A stretch of 38,331 nt of DNA, taken from NCBI GenBank assembly GCA_003231975.1, contig QIKW01000214.1, forward strand, positions 1-38,331. Reading direction: 5' to 3'. A program made the position numbers and the translations under genes. Of the stretch, positions 23,299 to 31,723 are shown in pieces. Source of the DNA: Acidimicrobiia bacterium (GTDB lineage Bacteria > Actinomycetota > Acidimicrobiia > Acidimicrobiales > SZUA-35). Within the stretch, counting starts at the first letter, position 1, and the number at the start of each line of letters is the position of its first letter. The notes below the pieces were generated by a model that had not been told where the DNA came from, ran no database searches, and saw only the letters and a list, made by a program, of their open reading frames with translations.

Positions 23299-24540
23299 CT
23301 ACAGGCGGTGGATCGAAGTTTGCTGGTCTGTTGAGGCAACCAGAACCCCACGGCGAAAGACCCGTCGGTTCATCGAGGCATCTGCGATTGCCTCACGCAC
23401 CGAGGCTGCCTTGATGGCAACGAAGTCGGCTGGGTCTCCTGGCAACAGGTTTGCTTGGGGCAGCCCGATGGCGCGGCGGGCGTTGCTGCTTACCATTTGG
23501 AATGCTGCTTCTGGCAGCTGATGGCCCGCCATCACCATCAGCGCCGCCGTTTCCAGCGGGTCGCTGCGGCCAACCAGATTGAACGGATCTTGAACGTTGT
23601 CTGCCCCGGCTGCCACCAGCACGCCCGCATCCTGAAGTGCCCGCACCGCTGTTAACCCTCGTGGTGTTGCTGTTTGGTGATCTCGGCCTTGGAGGAACAA
23701 GTTGGTTTGGGGCAGTGCGAACACCGCAATTTCCGCCTCGGCCACTTCCTTCGCCACCTGAGCCTGAATCGCTGGGGGCTGCATCCCAAGGGTTACACAG
23801 TGGCTGGCGGCAACCAAACCGTTGAAGCCGGTAGCCAAAACTTCGCGGGCCAGCAACCTCAGGGTTAGAACGCTGGGGTCAAGCATCTCATCAACGTGCA
23901 GGTCGATCCCAACCCCAGCTTCGGTTGCGGCCTCGATCACCACGGTGATCAGCCCGGCTGGGTTCGGGTCAAGATGAGGGCACCCGCCAACCAGGTTGGC
24001 CCCAGCCTCCAGCGCGGCCGCCAGGGCTGCCCGAACCGCCCGACCTTCGGGGCCAGTGATAGGCGAGCTACACAATGCAACTATCTGAACTTCGAGCAAG
24101 CCGTCTAGATGAGCGGCTGCTTCCTTTAGGGCAACCACGGCGGTTGCCCCCAGGCTCTCGGTCACGTTCACGTGGGTTCGCACCGCCGTTGCCCCGCTGG
24201 CCAGAAGCTTTTCCATTGCCGTCACAGCCCGTTCAACAATTCCGGTGTGGGTGATCTGGCCTCCCGCGGCGGCCCCCACCCAAGCCTCGATGGCGCCCAA
24301 CAGGTTGCCGTCGGGGTTGGGCACCAAGTCGGCGGTTAACGCCTTGTCGAGATGAGCGTGAGGTTCGGCCATGGCCGGAAGCAGCAACCACTGGTTGAGG
24401 TTGATGTCTTTCGCCGCGCCCTCAGCCGCCCCGCTCGTTTGAATCTCAGCAATCAGCCCGTCCTGGATTCGCAGGTCAACCACGGCCCCGTCGGCCAGGC
24501 GGCCGTTGCGTATCCAATGGCCCGAGATTGGGCTGATCAT
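23299..24540 (-). CDS. Cytosine-deaminase-like metal-dependent amidohydrolase
   Basis: 413 residues, ATG 24540 overlapping the upstream stop by 4 nt. The amidohydrolase metal site is intact: His61-x-His63 in EPHAHLDKA, His215 in DLHVDEM, His247 in ASHCVTLG and Asp314 in AGADNVQDPF. Of the characterised groups the pattern is closest to the cytosine deaminase/isoguanine deaminase branch, where HVDE contributes the catalytic Glu. It probably hydrolyses an N-heterocyclic or cyclic-amidine C-N bond in the cytoplasm. It is translationally coupled to a phytoene-dehydrogenase-like flavoprotein, an unusual partner that hints at a shared catabolic route; substrate unknown. Confidence 0.87.
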   Translation of the reverse strand: MISPISGHWIRNGRLADGAVVDLRIQDGLIAEIQTSGAAEGAAKDINLNQWLLLPAMAEPHAHLDKALTADLVPNPDGNLLGAIEAWVGAAAGGQITHTGIVERAVTAMEKLLASGATAVRTHVNVTESLGATAVVALKEAAAHLDGLLEVQIVALCSSPITGPEGRAVRAALAAALEAGANLVGGCPHLDPNPAGLITVVIEAATEAGVGIDLHVDEMLDPSVLTLRLLAREVLATGFNGLVAASHCVTLGMQPPAIQAQVAKEVAEAEIAVFALPQTNLFLQGRDHQTATPRGLTAVRALQDAGVLVAAGADNVQDPFNLVGRSDPLETAALMVMAGHQLPEAAFQMVSSNARRAIGLPQANLLPGDPADFVAIKAASVREAIADASMNRRVFRRGVLVASTDQQTSIHRL

Positions 24541-26180
24541 CGGCTCACAGCGGGGTTGTTGGCGCGGGCCTGCCTGGAGCGAAGTGGGCGAAGGGCACGC
24601 GCCCGTCTACCAGTCCTGCCCCGGATGTCTCGTTCAACAACGGCTGCGGTATTTCGGCCCGCGGCCCCGAAGATTCCGGCGCCCGGGTAGGTGCCAGCAC
24701 CGGAGAAGTAGAGCCCCGAGATCGGAGTTCGATACCGGGTTAGTTCTCGTTCTCGGCCAACCAGAGCAGCAAGGGGCGATGCTGAAAATGAGGGCGTGTG
24801 GCCCCGGTGCATTGAGAACTCCTTCTCGTAGCGATCTGGGGTCATTGCCCGCCAGGCTTTCACCAGGTCAAGTGCGCCCGGTTCGGCCATGTCGGCCCAA
24901 AGCTCAAGCCATCGCTGGGGCTCTGAAGACTTCGGCCAACCGCCAGGGTGGTTGTACGGCGTGAACAACACCTCGAGGCTCAACACGTGGCAACCGCTGG
25001 CAGGTCGCATTTCGGGGTCTAGAACAGACGGCACGTTTATCAGCATCGTTGGCTGCTCGGCCACCTGCCCGGCGGCTCGACGTAGGTGGGCGTCGGCCAA
25101 CTCTTTTGGGCTGGGAGAAACAACCGTGGTTGGGCTAACGATGTCCAAACCCGAATGGTGGGCCAGAATGTCGTTCGCCCAGCGATAGCGGGGCGGCTCG
25201 GTGATTACGGCATCGATCTTTGACTCGTAGCCGTCGTTGACCGGTTGGGCCCGTAACCGGGAGAGAAGCCGTTGCGCCGCGGGCGGCGGATCACGGAGCC
25301 AGTCGAGCAGCACCCGAGACGGGTCACAGGCAGCAACAATGAAGTTTGCTTGCAGCACTGTGTTGTCTTCAAGGGTCAGGCCTGTGACCGCTCCGTCTTC
25401 CACCAGCAAAGCAGCAACAGGCGAGTCGCAGCGAACGTGGCCGCCTGCCTTTTCGAAGCTGGCTCTTACAGCATCTGTTAGGGCGCCGCTGCCTCCCTTT
25501 GGTCTGCCGGTTCGAACAACGTGGCGGCTGGCGTAAGAGGCCGCGGCCAAGCCAGTGCCCGGACTGTCGGGCGAAACGCCCCACACTGTTGGCCCGGTGC
25601 TGACCGCAGGCATCGTGAGGTGCCAGTCATCAAAGTACTCCGCTAGCACATCGGAGGCGCTGCGCTTGGCCCAGTTCAGCAGCCGGGCTGCCCCCTTTGT
25701 TCGTTGTCTGAGGGCTCCGGCCATCAGCCTTGGGCCGGTGGGGGTTGAGCGGGCCATCTCTATTGCCAATCTGGCAACGGGCATGGCGTCTTTCAGGTAG
25801 CGCTGGTAGCCAGCCACTTGTTTTGGGTAGGTGGCGGCCAGGCCATCGATCGTTCTCTCGATTTCGTGAAAGAACACCCAGGGCTGGGCACCGTCATGAA
25901 AGCCCGAGATGAAACTGGCCTCGCTCTCAAGGTATTCAAGGCCGAACCCCGTTAGGTCCAGTTCGTCAATCACTGGCATGGCCCGAATCAAGGTGTGGTC
26001 GCAGTTGCAGATGTTGAAACGGGCTCCCAGATCTGAAACCGTTGAGGCACAGCCGCCAACTTCTGAGCGAGACTCAACCAACAAGGTGTCGATTCCTGCG
26101 CGGGCCAGGTAGGCCGCGCAAATCAGCCCGTTGTGACCCGCACCAACCACGATTACATCAGCGGCGTTCGAACTGCTCAC
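24537..26180 (-). CDS. Phytoene-dehydrogenase-like FAD/NAD(P) oxidoreductase
   Basis: 547 residues from GTG 26180, which is preceded by GAAGGGG; the frame is open about 35 codons further upstream, but that extension has no family resemblance. The Rossmann motif VIVVGAGHNGLICAAYLARAG starts at about residue 8, followed by VESRSEVGGCAS. The C-terminal FAD motif is GLYFSGAGTYPGAGIFGAAG. This COG1233 group includes carotenoid desaturases and many uncharacterised members, including human PYROXD2-like proteins; no carotenoid genes are nearby, so a carotenoid role is unlikely. It overlaps the amidohydrolase by 4 nt on the same strand. Confidence 0.88.
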   Translation of the reverse strand: MSSSNAADVIVVGAGHNGLICAAYLARAGIDTLLVESRSEVGGCASTVSDLGARFNICNCDHTLIRAMPVIDELDLTGFGLEYLESEASFISGFHDGAQPWVFFHEIERTIDGLAATYPKQVAGYQRYLKDAMPVARLAIEMARSTPTGPRLMAGALRQRTKGAARLLNWAKRSASDVLAEYFDDWHLTMPAVSTGPTVWGVSPDSPGTGLAAASYASRHVVRTGRPKGGSGALTDAVRASFEKAGGHVRCDSPVAALLVEDGAVTGLTLEDNTVLQANFIVAACDPSRVLLDWLRDPPPAAQRLLSRLRAQPVNDGYESKIDAVITEPPRYRWANDILAHHSGLDIVSPTTVVSPSPKELADAHLRRAAGQVAEQPTMLINVPSVLDPEMRPASGCHVLSLEVLFTPYNHPGGWPKSSEPQRWLELWADMAEPGALDLVKAWRAMTPDRYEKEFSMHRGHTPSFSASPLAALVGRERELTRYRTPISGLYFSGAGTYPGAGIFGAAGRNTAAVVERDIRGRTGRRARALRPLRSRQARANNPAVSR

Positions 26181-26309
26181 GTTCCCCTTCACCAGTTGGC
26201 CTGGCAATTGTCTGACCAGGGGTCGACTGTAGTTGGCGCGGCCGCAGCGGTCAGAACGTCTTTGGGTTGAGCTGGACGTACCCACCCGAGGTCGATCTAC
26301 AGTGACGTC

Positions 26310-27461
26310 ATGCGAGTTGGAATATTCCTGTTTGGTGGAGTTGAGATGGACGACGCGGGTGCTGGCCCACCTGCGTCAACCGAAAGGCGGTTCAGCCAGG
26401 AGGTGATGTGGCACGCCACGGAACGGATCCTGGATATGGGCGTGTTGTCAGACAAGCTTGGGTTCGACTCTTTCTGGTTGACCGAACACCACTTTCAGTA
26501 CGAGGGGTACGAGGTAATTCCGAACGGGCTGCTTATAGGCGCCATCCTGGCGGAGCGAACCGAAAAGATCGGTATTGGCATGGCTTTCAATGTGGTGCCC
26601 CAATGGCATCCGTTGAAGCTGGCCGAAGACTTCTCGACCCTGCACAACGTCTCGGGCGGACGAGCCATTCTTGGCGTTGGCAGAGGAACTGTTCCCAGGG
26701 AAGCCGAGGTGCTTGGCGCCAAGATCGGCAGCTTCGACAATCCGGACAAGGCTGTTGCCGACAAGCTGAATCGTCAACAGTTCGAAGAGGGCATGAAGGT
26801 GATCAAGCTGGCCCTCGACAACGAGACGTTTTCATTCCACGGCAACGTCTATGACTTTCCACCCCCCGGCATTCCCGACAGGGGAGGCACTGTTCAAGAG
26901 CTAACCCTCGTGCCCCGGCCCCTTTATCCTTACGAAACCTGGCAGGCCATCACCTCGCCCCCAACTCTGGATCAGGTTCCAAGAGATGGCTGGGGTGGGG
27001 TGTTCTGGAACAACCATCATTCTGTTGCGAAGGCTCGCTGGGAGAAGTTCGCAGACACATACGAGTCGGCCCACGGCGTTCCGCTGGAGCGGGGCCAGCA
27101 CCGGCAGTTGGCGCTGGCGGTGCGGGTTGAGGACAGCCACGAAGAAGCTATGGAGTCTGTGCGAGACGGCCACGATGAATTCTGGAAGTTCCTGGGGCCC
27201 TACGGGTGGAGCCGGGGCTACCTCAACCCCGATCAAAGCCCTGTCGAACCGGGGATGATTCCAACTCTTGAACAGTCGATGCAACAGAAAACGTGGCTGG
27301 TTGGCACCGAAGACGAGGTGGCAGAACAGATCAACTGGTACGACGAGCAGCTTGGGCTTGAGAACCTGATGCTGTTCCCGGCGATGCCGGGCGATCACTA
27401 CGACAAAGTTGCAGAGCAGCTTCAGAGGCTGGCTCAGAACGTCCTACCACAGCTCGGCTGA
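26310..27461 (+). CDS. Luciferase-like (LLM class) flavin/F420-dependent oxidoreductase
   Basis: 383 residues from ATG 26310; TACAGT at 26298-26303 is a possible -10 only 6 nt upstream, which implies leaderless translation. The TIM-barrel family pattern is clear: MRVGIFLFGG, DKLGFDSFWLTEHHF, LAERTEKIGIGMAFNVVPQWHPLKLAEDFSTL, SGGRAILGVGRG and, near the end, WLVGTEDEVAEQI. These enzymes use FMNH2 or F420H2 to oxidise or reduce small organics. It is divergent from the flavoprotein gene and followed 13 nt later by a flavodoxin-fold reductase that could supply reduced flavin. Confidence 0.9.
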   Translation: MRVGIFLFGGVEMDDAGAGPPASTERRFSQEVMWHATERILDMGVLSDKLGFDSFWLTEHHFQYEGYEVIPNGLLIGAILAERTEKIGIGMAFNVVPQWHPLKLAEDFSTLHNVSGGRAILGVGRGTVPREAEVLGAKIGSFDNPDKAVADKLNRQQFEEGMKVIKLALDNETFSFHGNVYDFPPPGIPDRGGTVQELTLVPRPLYPYETWQAITSPPTLDQVPRDGWGGVFWNNHHSVAKARWEKFADTYESAHGVPLERGQHRQLALAVRVEDSHEEAMESVRDGHDEFWKFLGPYGWSRGYLNPDQSPVEPGMIPTLEQSMQQKTWLVGTEDEVAEQINWYDEQLGLENLMLFPAMPGDHYDKVAEQLQRLAQNVLPQLG

Positions 27462-27474
27462 CCGGGCGGCGCTG

Positions 27475-27990
27475 ATGGCTGCTCTGATAATACACGCCCA
27501 CCCCATTGAAAACAGCTACAGCTCGGTCCTTAGAGACGCGGTTCTTCAGGCAATGACCGCGGCGAAGGTTGACCACACCGTGGTGCGGCTCTGCCAGGGT
27601 GATCCAGCCGGGGTTGCTGTTTTGGAGGGGGTTCACCATCTGGTAGTAGTTGCGCCAACCTGGTGGGGGGGAATGCCCGCCCAACTACTTGATTGGGTGC
27701 AGCAGCTGGTTGGCCCGCTGATAGACCAACAGGCCGCCCTTGCTTCGCCATTGGCTGGGGTTCGCACGCTCACAGTTATAAGCACCCACGGATCAACCCG
27801 GTTGAAGAACAGAGTGCAGGGCGAGCCCGGCTTGCAACTTTGGAAAAGGGTGGTGCTGCCGCTTTGTTCGGCCGATGCAGCATTCCGCTGGGTAGCTCTG
27901 TATGACATCGACCGAGGCGGGGCCCTCAAGCGCGAAGAGTTTGTTGGTCGGGTTTGGGCTGAAGTTACCAGCGCGCTAAGCGCCGCCTAA
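27475..27990 (+). CDS. Flavodoxin-fold NAD(P)H dehydrogenase (quinone)-like protein
   Basis: 171 residues from ATG 27475. The flavodoxin-like alpha/beta fold is indicated by ALIIHAHPIENSYSSVLRDAV at the N-terminus, the LVVVAPTWWGGMPAQLLDWVQQL FMN/active-site region and LTVISTHGS. NQO/MdaB relatives reduce quinones or flavins with NAD(P)H. It follows the luciferase-like gene by 13 nt, so a role as flavin reductase for that oxygenase is plausible. Its last 26 nt overlap the convergent gene on the other strand, another protein of the same fold. Confidence 0.82.
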   Translation: MAALIIHAHPIENSYSSVLRDAVLQAMTAAKVDHTVVRLCQGDPAGVAVLEGVHHLVVVAPTWWGGMPAQLLDWVQQLVGPLIDQQAALASPLAGVRTLTVISTHGSTRLKNRVQGEPGLQLWKRVVLPLCSADAAFRWVALYDIDRGGALKREEFVGRVWAEVTSALSAA

Positions 27991-28525
27991 CTTCGGAGTA
28001 GTTGTCGCTTCCCGATGGCACAGATACAAAGGTGCGTCGGCAAAAGCGGTTGGCGCTAATTCGCACCGTGCGCAAGATCGTGCGTCTGCCGCCATCACGG
28101 GATTGCTTGGTGGCCGCAGCCGAATGCGATGTTGTAGTAACCAGGCCCAGGCGGCGGATGTTGGTCATGCCCGGATGGATTCGTCGTTCTTCGTCGAAGA
28201 CGAACGCCACACCAGGCACCAGAACACGGTCCAGCCAGCCCTTCACGATGGCGGGCACGGTGAAGGTTGTTGTTGGGTAGCAGAACAGCAGGCCCTGTGA
28301 AGCCTTCAAAGAAGCTGCGCCTGCTCTGGTTTCCTCTGTCAAGAGAGGTGACGCTTCGTGGTAGGCAGCCCGCTCGTCGCCGGTCATAAACGGTTGGAAA
28401 CCCTCACGATGAAGAGCTGCGTGGTCCACCACGTGATCGTTGGCCTCAAGGGTCTCGATTGCGGTTTGCACCACCGCAGAATCGGGATGGTTGACGGCGT
28501 AGCCGTCGACTAAGAGAACTCGCAC
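27965..28525 (-). CDS. Flavodoxin-fold NAD(P)H dehydrogenase (quinone)-like protein, convergent paralogue
   Basis: 186 residues from GTG 28525 (MRVLLVDGYAVNHPDSAVVQ). LLFCYPTTTFTVPAIVKGWLDRVLVPGVAF is the typical FMN/quinone site of the NQO family, with LGLVTTTSHS downstream. The last third (RRTILRTVRISANRFCRRTFV) is unusually basic. It faces its relative at 27475 tail to tail with a 26-nt overlap, so antisense interference between the two transcripts is possible. No Shine-Dalgarno is obvious. Confidence 0.8.
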   Translation of the reverse strand: MRVLLVDGYAVNHPDSAVVQTAIETLEANDHVVDHAALHREGFQPFMTGDERAAYHEASPLLTEETRAGAASLKASQGLLFCYPTTTFTVPAIVKGWLDRVLVPGVAFVFDEERRIHPGMTNIRRLGLVTTTSHSAAATKQSRDGGRRTILRTVRISANRFCRRTFVSVPSGSDNYSEVRRRLARW

Positions 28526-28546
28526 TTCGCAACTGTAACTTGGTGG

Positions 28547-28663
28547 TCAAAGGTCATCAAGACCCACGGGCACAGGCGCCGACAGCATCTGCTCAGCTGT
28601 CAAGTCGAGCGGCAAAAGAGACACACCGTGCCCGCCATGCTGCTCCTCGGCTCTATTGGTCAT
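28547..28663 (-). CDS. Small ORF, 38 aa, unknown
   Basis: ATG 28663, about 11 nt downstream of GGGAAGA, encodes a 38-residue acidic peptide whose second half reads LPLDLTAEQMLSAPVPVGLD. Composition and codon use look protein-like. It ends 22 nt before the flavodoxin-fold gene on the same strand and may be its leader gene, or the end of a truncated gene. Family not recognised. Confidence 0.35.
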   Translation of the reverse strand: MTNRAEEQHGGHGVSLLPLDLTAEQMLSAPVPVGLDDL

Positions 28664-28717
28664 AGAACGATTCGTCTTCCCGTAGGTGTGTTCTGGTCGC
28701 ACTTCGCCGTAACGGTC

Positions 28718-28766
28718 GAACTGGCATGGATTTAGTGCAGTAAACTCGCCTAATCCATGCCAGTTC
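28718..28766. repeat. 15-bp perfect inverted repeat with 19-nt loop
   Basis: GAACTGGCATGGATT at 28718-28732 is matched by its exact reverse complement at 28752-28766. It sits between divergent genes, so it is not placed like a terminator; no T-tract follows. It could be an operator pair, a mobile-element end or a structured 5' leader of the small ORF on the minus strand. Confidence 0.7.
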
Positions 28767-28844
28767 CAACTTTGGGGACCCAGTCAACTTCGCTAGCTCG
28801 AAGGCTGGTTCTTGCCAGAGGCCACGTCGGGCCAAGGCGCCACG

Positions 28845-28935
28845 ACCAATGTGGCAGAGGAGCGCCGTCCGGCGCTCGGACCAATGTGGCAGAGGAGCGC
28901 CGTCCGGCGCTCGGACCAATGTGGCAGAGGAGCGC
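28845..28935. repeat. 35-bp tandem repeat (2.6 units) containing an 8-bp hairpin
   Basis: Two complete identical units (28845-28879, 28880-28914) start ACCAATGTGGCAGAGGAGCG, and a 21-bp partial third follows (28915-28935). Each full unit holds GAGCGCCG-TC-CGGCGCTC, a perfect 8-bp-stem hairpin. This resembles intergenic REP-type palindromic repeats. There are no unique spacers, so it is not a CRISPR array. Confidence 0.85.
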
Positions 28936-29043
28936 TCTTTAGGTTGATCCCCATTGGGCCGACCGCCGAAGTCGATCCACTTGTCAACTCGATGAGACAG
29001 CGACGTCAAGGCTTGGGTAGCAAAAGACCACTAGATTGCCGTG

Positions 29044-29826
29044 ATGGCAGGATTCCTCGGTGCTCTCTCTGGCCCTCAGGCCCACTCGGCAATCGGGCCA
29101 GACTCGGTGGTGTTAGTCCCGGTTGGCGCCATTGAACAGCACGGGCCTCACCTGCCGCTGTCAGTTGACTTTGTGATAGCCGATGAGGCTGCCAGCGCTG
29201 TGGTTAATCAGCTTGGGGACGAGCTGGATCTTCTGGTTGCACCAACCCTGCCGTTCTCAAAGTCGAACGAACATGCCTGGTCTTCAGGAACTATCTGGTT
29301 GTCTGCTGACACGATGCACCAGATGCTTGACGACATCGCCCGCTGCGTTGCCTTTTCTGGCGCCCGCCGCATCGTTTTCCTGAACGGCCACGGTGGTAAC
29401 AGCAGCCTCCTAACCACGGCGTGCCGCGAGATTCGCCTGGCCCACAACCTCCTCACGTTCGTGATCCACCCGTTTCTGCCCCCCGCTTACTCCGCCCCTG
29501 AACTTACTGCCTCGCACTCCACAGAGCTTGGGATGGGAATCCACGGCGGGCTGCAGGAAACTTCGGTAATGATGCATTTGCGACCAGATTTGGTTGACCT
29601 CTCACAAGCCATCAGGAACGTTCCCGAATGGCTGGCTGCAAACGAACACGTGAAGTTCGGGGGCAGCGTGCAATTCGGTTGGTTGTCTGATGACTTTGGC
29701 CCTCACGGCCACATTGGAGACCCAACTGGGGCTAGCGCTGGGTTGGGGGCTGAACTGTTTGACGAATCCGTTGGCTCGCTTTGTGATCAGCTCAGAGAAA
29801 TCGCGGCCTTCAGTTTCCCAAGCTGA
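29044..29826 (+). CDS. Creatininase-family amidohydrolase
   Basis: 260 residues from ATG 29044 (a GTG sits directly before it). Family motifs are complete: VPVGAIEQHGPHLPLSVD (25-42) gives the metal ligands Glu31, His33 and Asp42; NGHGGNSSLL follows; GIHGGLQETSVMM gives the His/Glu pair. The family binds two divalent metals and opens cyclic amides or formamides (creatinine, FAPy, mycofactocin peptide MftE). No mycofactocin genes are present, so MftE is unlikely. It precedes a NitT/TauT-type importer by about 185 bp on the same strand, fitting hydrolysis of an imported cyclic amide. Confidence 0.9.
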   Translation: MAGFLGALSGPQAHSAIGPDSVVLVPVGAIEQHGPHLPLSVDFVIADEAASAVVNQLGDELDLLVAPTLPFSKSNEHAWSSGTIWLSADTMHQMLDDIARCVAFSGARRIVFLNGHGGNSSLLTTACREIRLAHNLLTFVIHPFLPPAYSAPELTASHSTELGMGIHGGLQETSVMMHLRPDLVDLSQAIRNVPEWLAANEHVKFGGSVQFGWLSDDFGPHGHIGDPTGASAGLGAELFDESVGSLCDQLREIAAFSFPS

Positions 29827-30011
29827 AGGGCGGGCTCGCGGCCCATTCGCGGCCCACCGATGGTGTGTCAGGTAACTGAAATGGGCATGAACCCACTTCG
29901 ATTGTTAGCTGGTAGGTCCTGCTATCTCTTCGACGGTTGGCTGATTCGGTCTGCTGGCCAAGAACCTACTAGCGTGATTCGCAGTTGTCCGCTGGCTCTA
30001 AGGGGAGATGG

Positions 30012-30779
30012 TTGACCAGTACAAGCACCGCATTCTCAGCTTTCGCCACGCCCACCCTGTCGTTTGACCGCATTGGGATGACATTCCCAGACGGCACAGA
30101 AGCGCTCAGGGACGTGAGCTTCTCTGTTGACAAGAAAGAGTTTGTCACCGTTGTTGGCCCCTCGGGTTGCGGCAAGTCGACGTTGCTGAAGATCGCGTCC
30201 GGGCTGTTGGAGCGCACCAGTGGGGAGCTTGAAGTGGACCGCGATCACTTGGGCTATGTCTTCCAGGACTCCACCCTTCTGCCATGGCGCACTGTTACTG
30301 ACAACGTGCTGCTGCTGGCTGAACTGCACAACATTCCGCTGGCTGACAGAAAGCAGTTGGCGCGCGACGCAATAGATCTGGTTGGCCTCACTGGATTTGA
30401 GAACCACTATCCGAAGTCGCTGTCGGGCGGCATGAAAATGAGGGTGTCGCTAGCCAGAACCCTCACTTTGAAGCCCCCAGTGTTTCTCTTCGATGAACCT
30501 TTCGGAGCTGTGGATGAGATCACACGGGAACACCTGAACGAGGAAACCCAAAAACTGTTTCTGCGCGAGGGATTCGCCGGGCTGTTCATCACGCACTCAA
30601 TCGGCGAGGCGGTTTTCATGTCAACCAGGGTTCTGGTGATGTCCGCCCGCCCTGGCCGGATCGTTGCCGAGTTTGTTGTTCCGTTTGACTATCCACGCAA
30701 GCCCGAGCTTCGGTTTGATCCGGAGTTCTCGAAGCTGAGCGGCGAGGTTTCCCACGCCCTTCGGGGAGGTTACGGATGA
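30012..30779 (+). CDS. NitT/TauT-type ABC transporter ATPase
   Basis: 255 residues from TTG 30012, chosen because AGGGGA lies 5 nt upstream; an in-frame TTG nine codons earlier has no ribosome site. Walker A GPSGCGKST, Q-loop YVFQDSTLLPWRTV, signature LSGGMKMRVSLARTL and Walker B VFLFDEPFGAVDE are intact, and the WRT after the Q-loop is typical of nitrate/taurine/thiamine-precursor importers. It overlaps the permease by 4 nt. The 185-bp upstream spacer (29827-30011) holds no recognised riboswitch or clear promoter. Confidence 0.92.
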   Translation: MTSTSTAFSAFATPTLSFDRIGMTFPDGTEALRDVSFSVDKKEFVTVVGPSGCGKSTLLKIASGLLERTSGELEVDRDHLGYVFQDSTLLPWRTVTDNVLLLAELHNIPLADRKQLARDAIDLVGLTGFENHYPKSLSGGMKMRVSLARTLTLKPPVFLFDEPFGAVDEITREHLNEETQKLFLREGFAGLFITHSIGEAVFMSTRVLVMSARPGRIVAEFVVPFDYPRKPELRFDPEFSKLSGEVSHALRGGYG

Positions 30780-31684
30780 CTCTGCCAGATCTCGGCCAAG
30801 CCTCAGAGACCATCAGCCCACTGGCTGGCATCGATGCTTCCGCTGCACAGGCAGTGGATGACAATGTTCGTCAAGCGGCATTCCGGCCGAAGTCCAGGGG
30901 CAGAGAACTGGCCGAAACCGTGCTGCCGCCGCTGGTGCTTGGGTCATTGGTGATTGCGGCCTGGTATTTCATTTCCTACGGAGTTTTGACCGAGGCCAGA
31001 CGCTTTTTGCTGCGGCCCCCTCACCAAGTGCTTCAGGTCGGCTTCCTGGACTGGGAGAATTTCTCTGAGATTCTTCTTGGCTTGTGGTCAAGCGCCAGGG
31101 TGGCAACGATCGGGTTGTCTATCTCAATAGCCATCGGCTTCTTTCTGGCGACCCTGATGAGCCAGGCCAAGGTGGTTGAAAGGGCCGTGTTTCCGTTCAT
31201 GGTTGCCCTCCAAGCCATCCCGGTTCTGGCCATCGTCCCGCTCATTTCGTTCTGGTGGGGCACCGGCCAGCGGTCTCGAATCGTGGTTTGTGTAATCATC
31301 TCCTTGTTCCCGATCATTGTTAACACGCTCTTTGGCCTGCAATCGGCCGAGCGGGGGATCCACGATCTGTTCACCCTTCACCACGCAAACCGACTTACCC
31401 GCCTTCGCAAGCTGATGTTTCCCGCTGCCCTTCCCGCCATCTTCGCCGGCCTTCGTATCTCGGCTGGTCTGTCGGTGATTGGCGCCATCGTTGGCGACTT
31501 CTTCTTTGGCAAGGGCGGCGTTGGCATTGGTCAACTGCTTCGTCGTTACGCCAACAATCTCCAGGGCGAGGAACTGTTGGCCGCGGTGATTATGTCTTCG
31601 CTGTTGGGCGTAGCTGTATTCCTGCTGTTCGGCTGGATCCAAAACAGAGCGGTTGGAAGATGGCATGACACCACCGGCGCCTAG
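30776..31684 (+). CDS. NitT/TauT-type ABC transporter permease
   Basis: 302 residues, ATG 30776 in an ATGA overlap. A soluble N-terminal tail of about 45 residues precedes six or so membrane helices; the binding-protein-dependent permease motif is FPAALPAIFAGLRISAGLSV with GAIVGDFFFGKGGVG following. It transports the ligand captured by the lipoprotein encoded 39 nt downstream. Confidence 0.92.
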   Translation: MTLPDLGQASETISPLAGIDASAAQAVDDNVRQAAFRPKSRGRELAETVLPPLVLGSLVIAAWYFISYGVLTEARRFLLRPPHQVLQVGFLDWENFSEILLGLWSSARVATIGLSISIAIGFFLATLMSQAKVVERAVFPFMVALQAIPVLAIVPLISFWWGTGQRSRIVVCVIISLFPIIVNTLFGLQSAERGIHDLFTLHHANRLTRLRKLMFPAALPAIFAGLRISAGLSVIGAIVGDFFFGKGGVGIGQLLRRYANNLQGEELLAAVIMSSLLGVAVFLLFGWIQNRAVGRWHDTTGA

Positions 31685-31723
31685 CTCAGATTCGATCTAC
31701 AACACAACCTCTTGGGAGGGGAT

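Noticed and set aside
28845-28935. CRISPR array
   Set aside because: Repeats abut directly with no unique spacers, and no cas gene is present.
28653-29009. 118-codon minus-strand frame across the tandem repeats
   Set aside because: Its repeated peptide comes only from the 35-bp DNA repeats, and it also spans the 15-bp inverted repeat; coding is unlikely.
29827-30011. Riboswitch ahead of the NitT/TauT operon
   Set aside because: No conserved core of thiamine, glycine, guanidine or purine riboswitches could be recognised.
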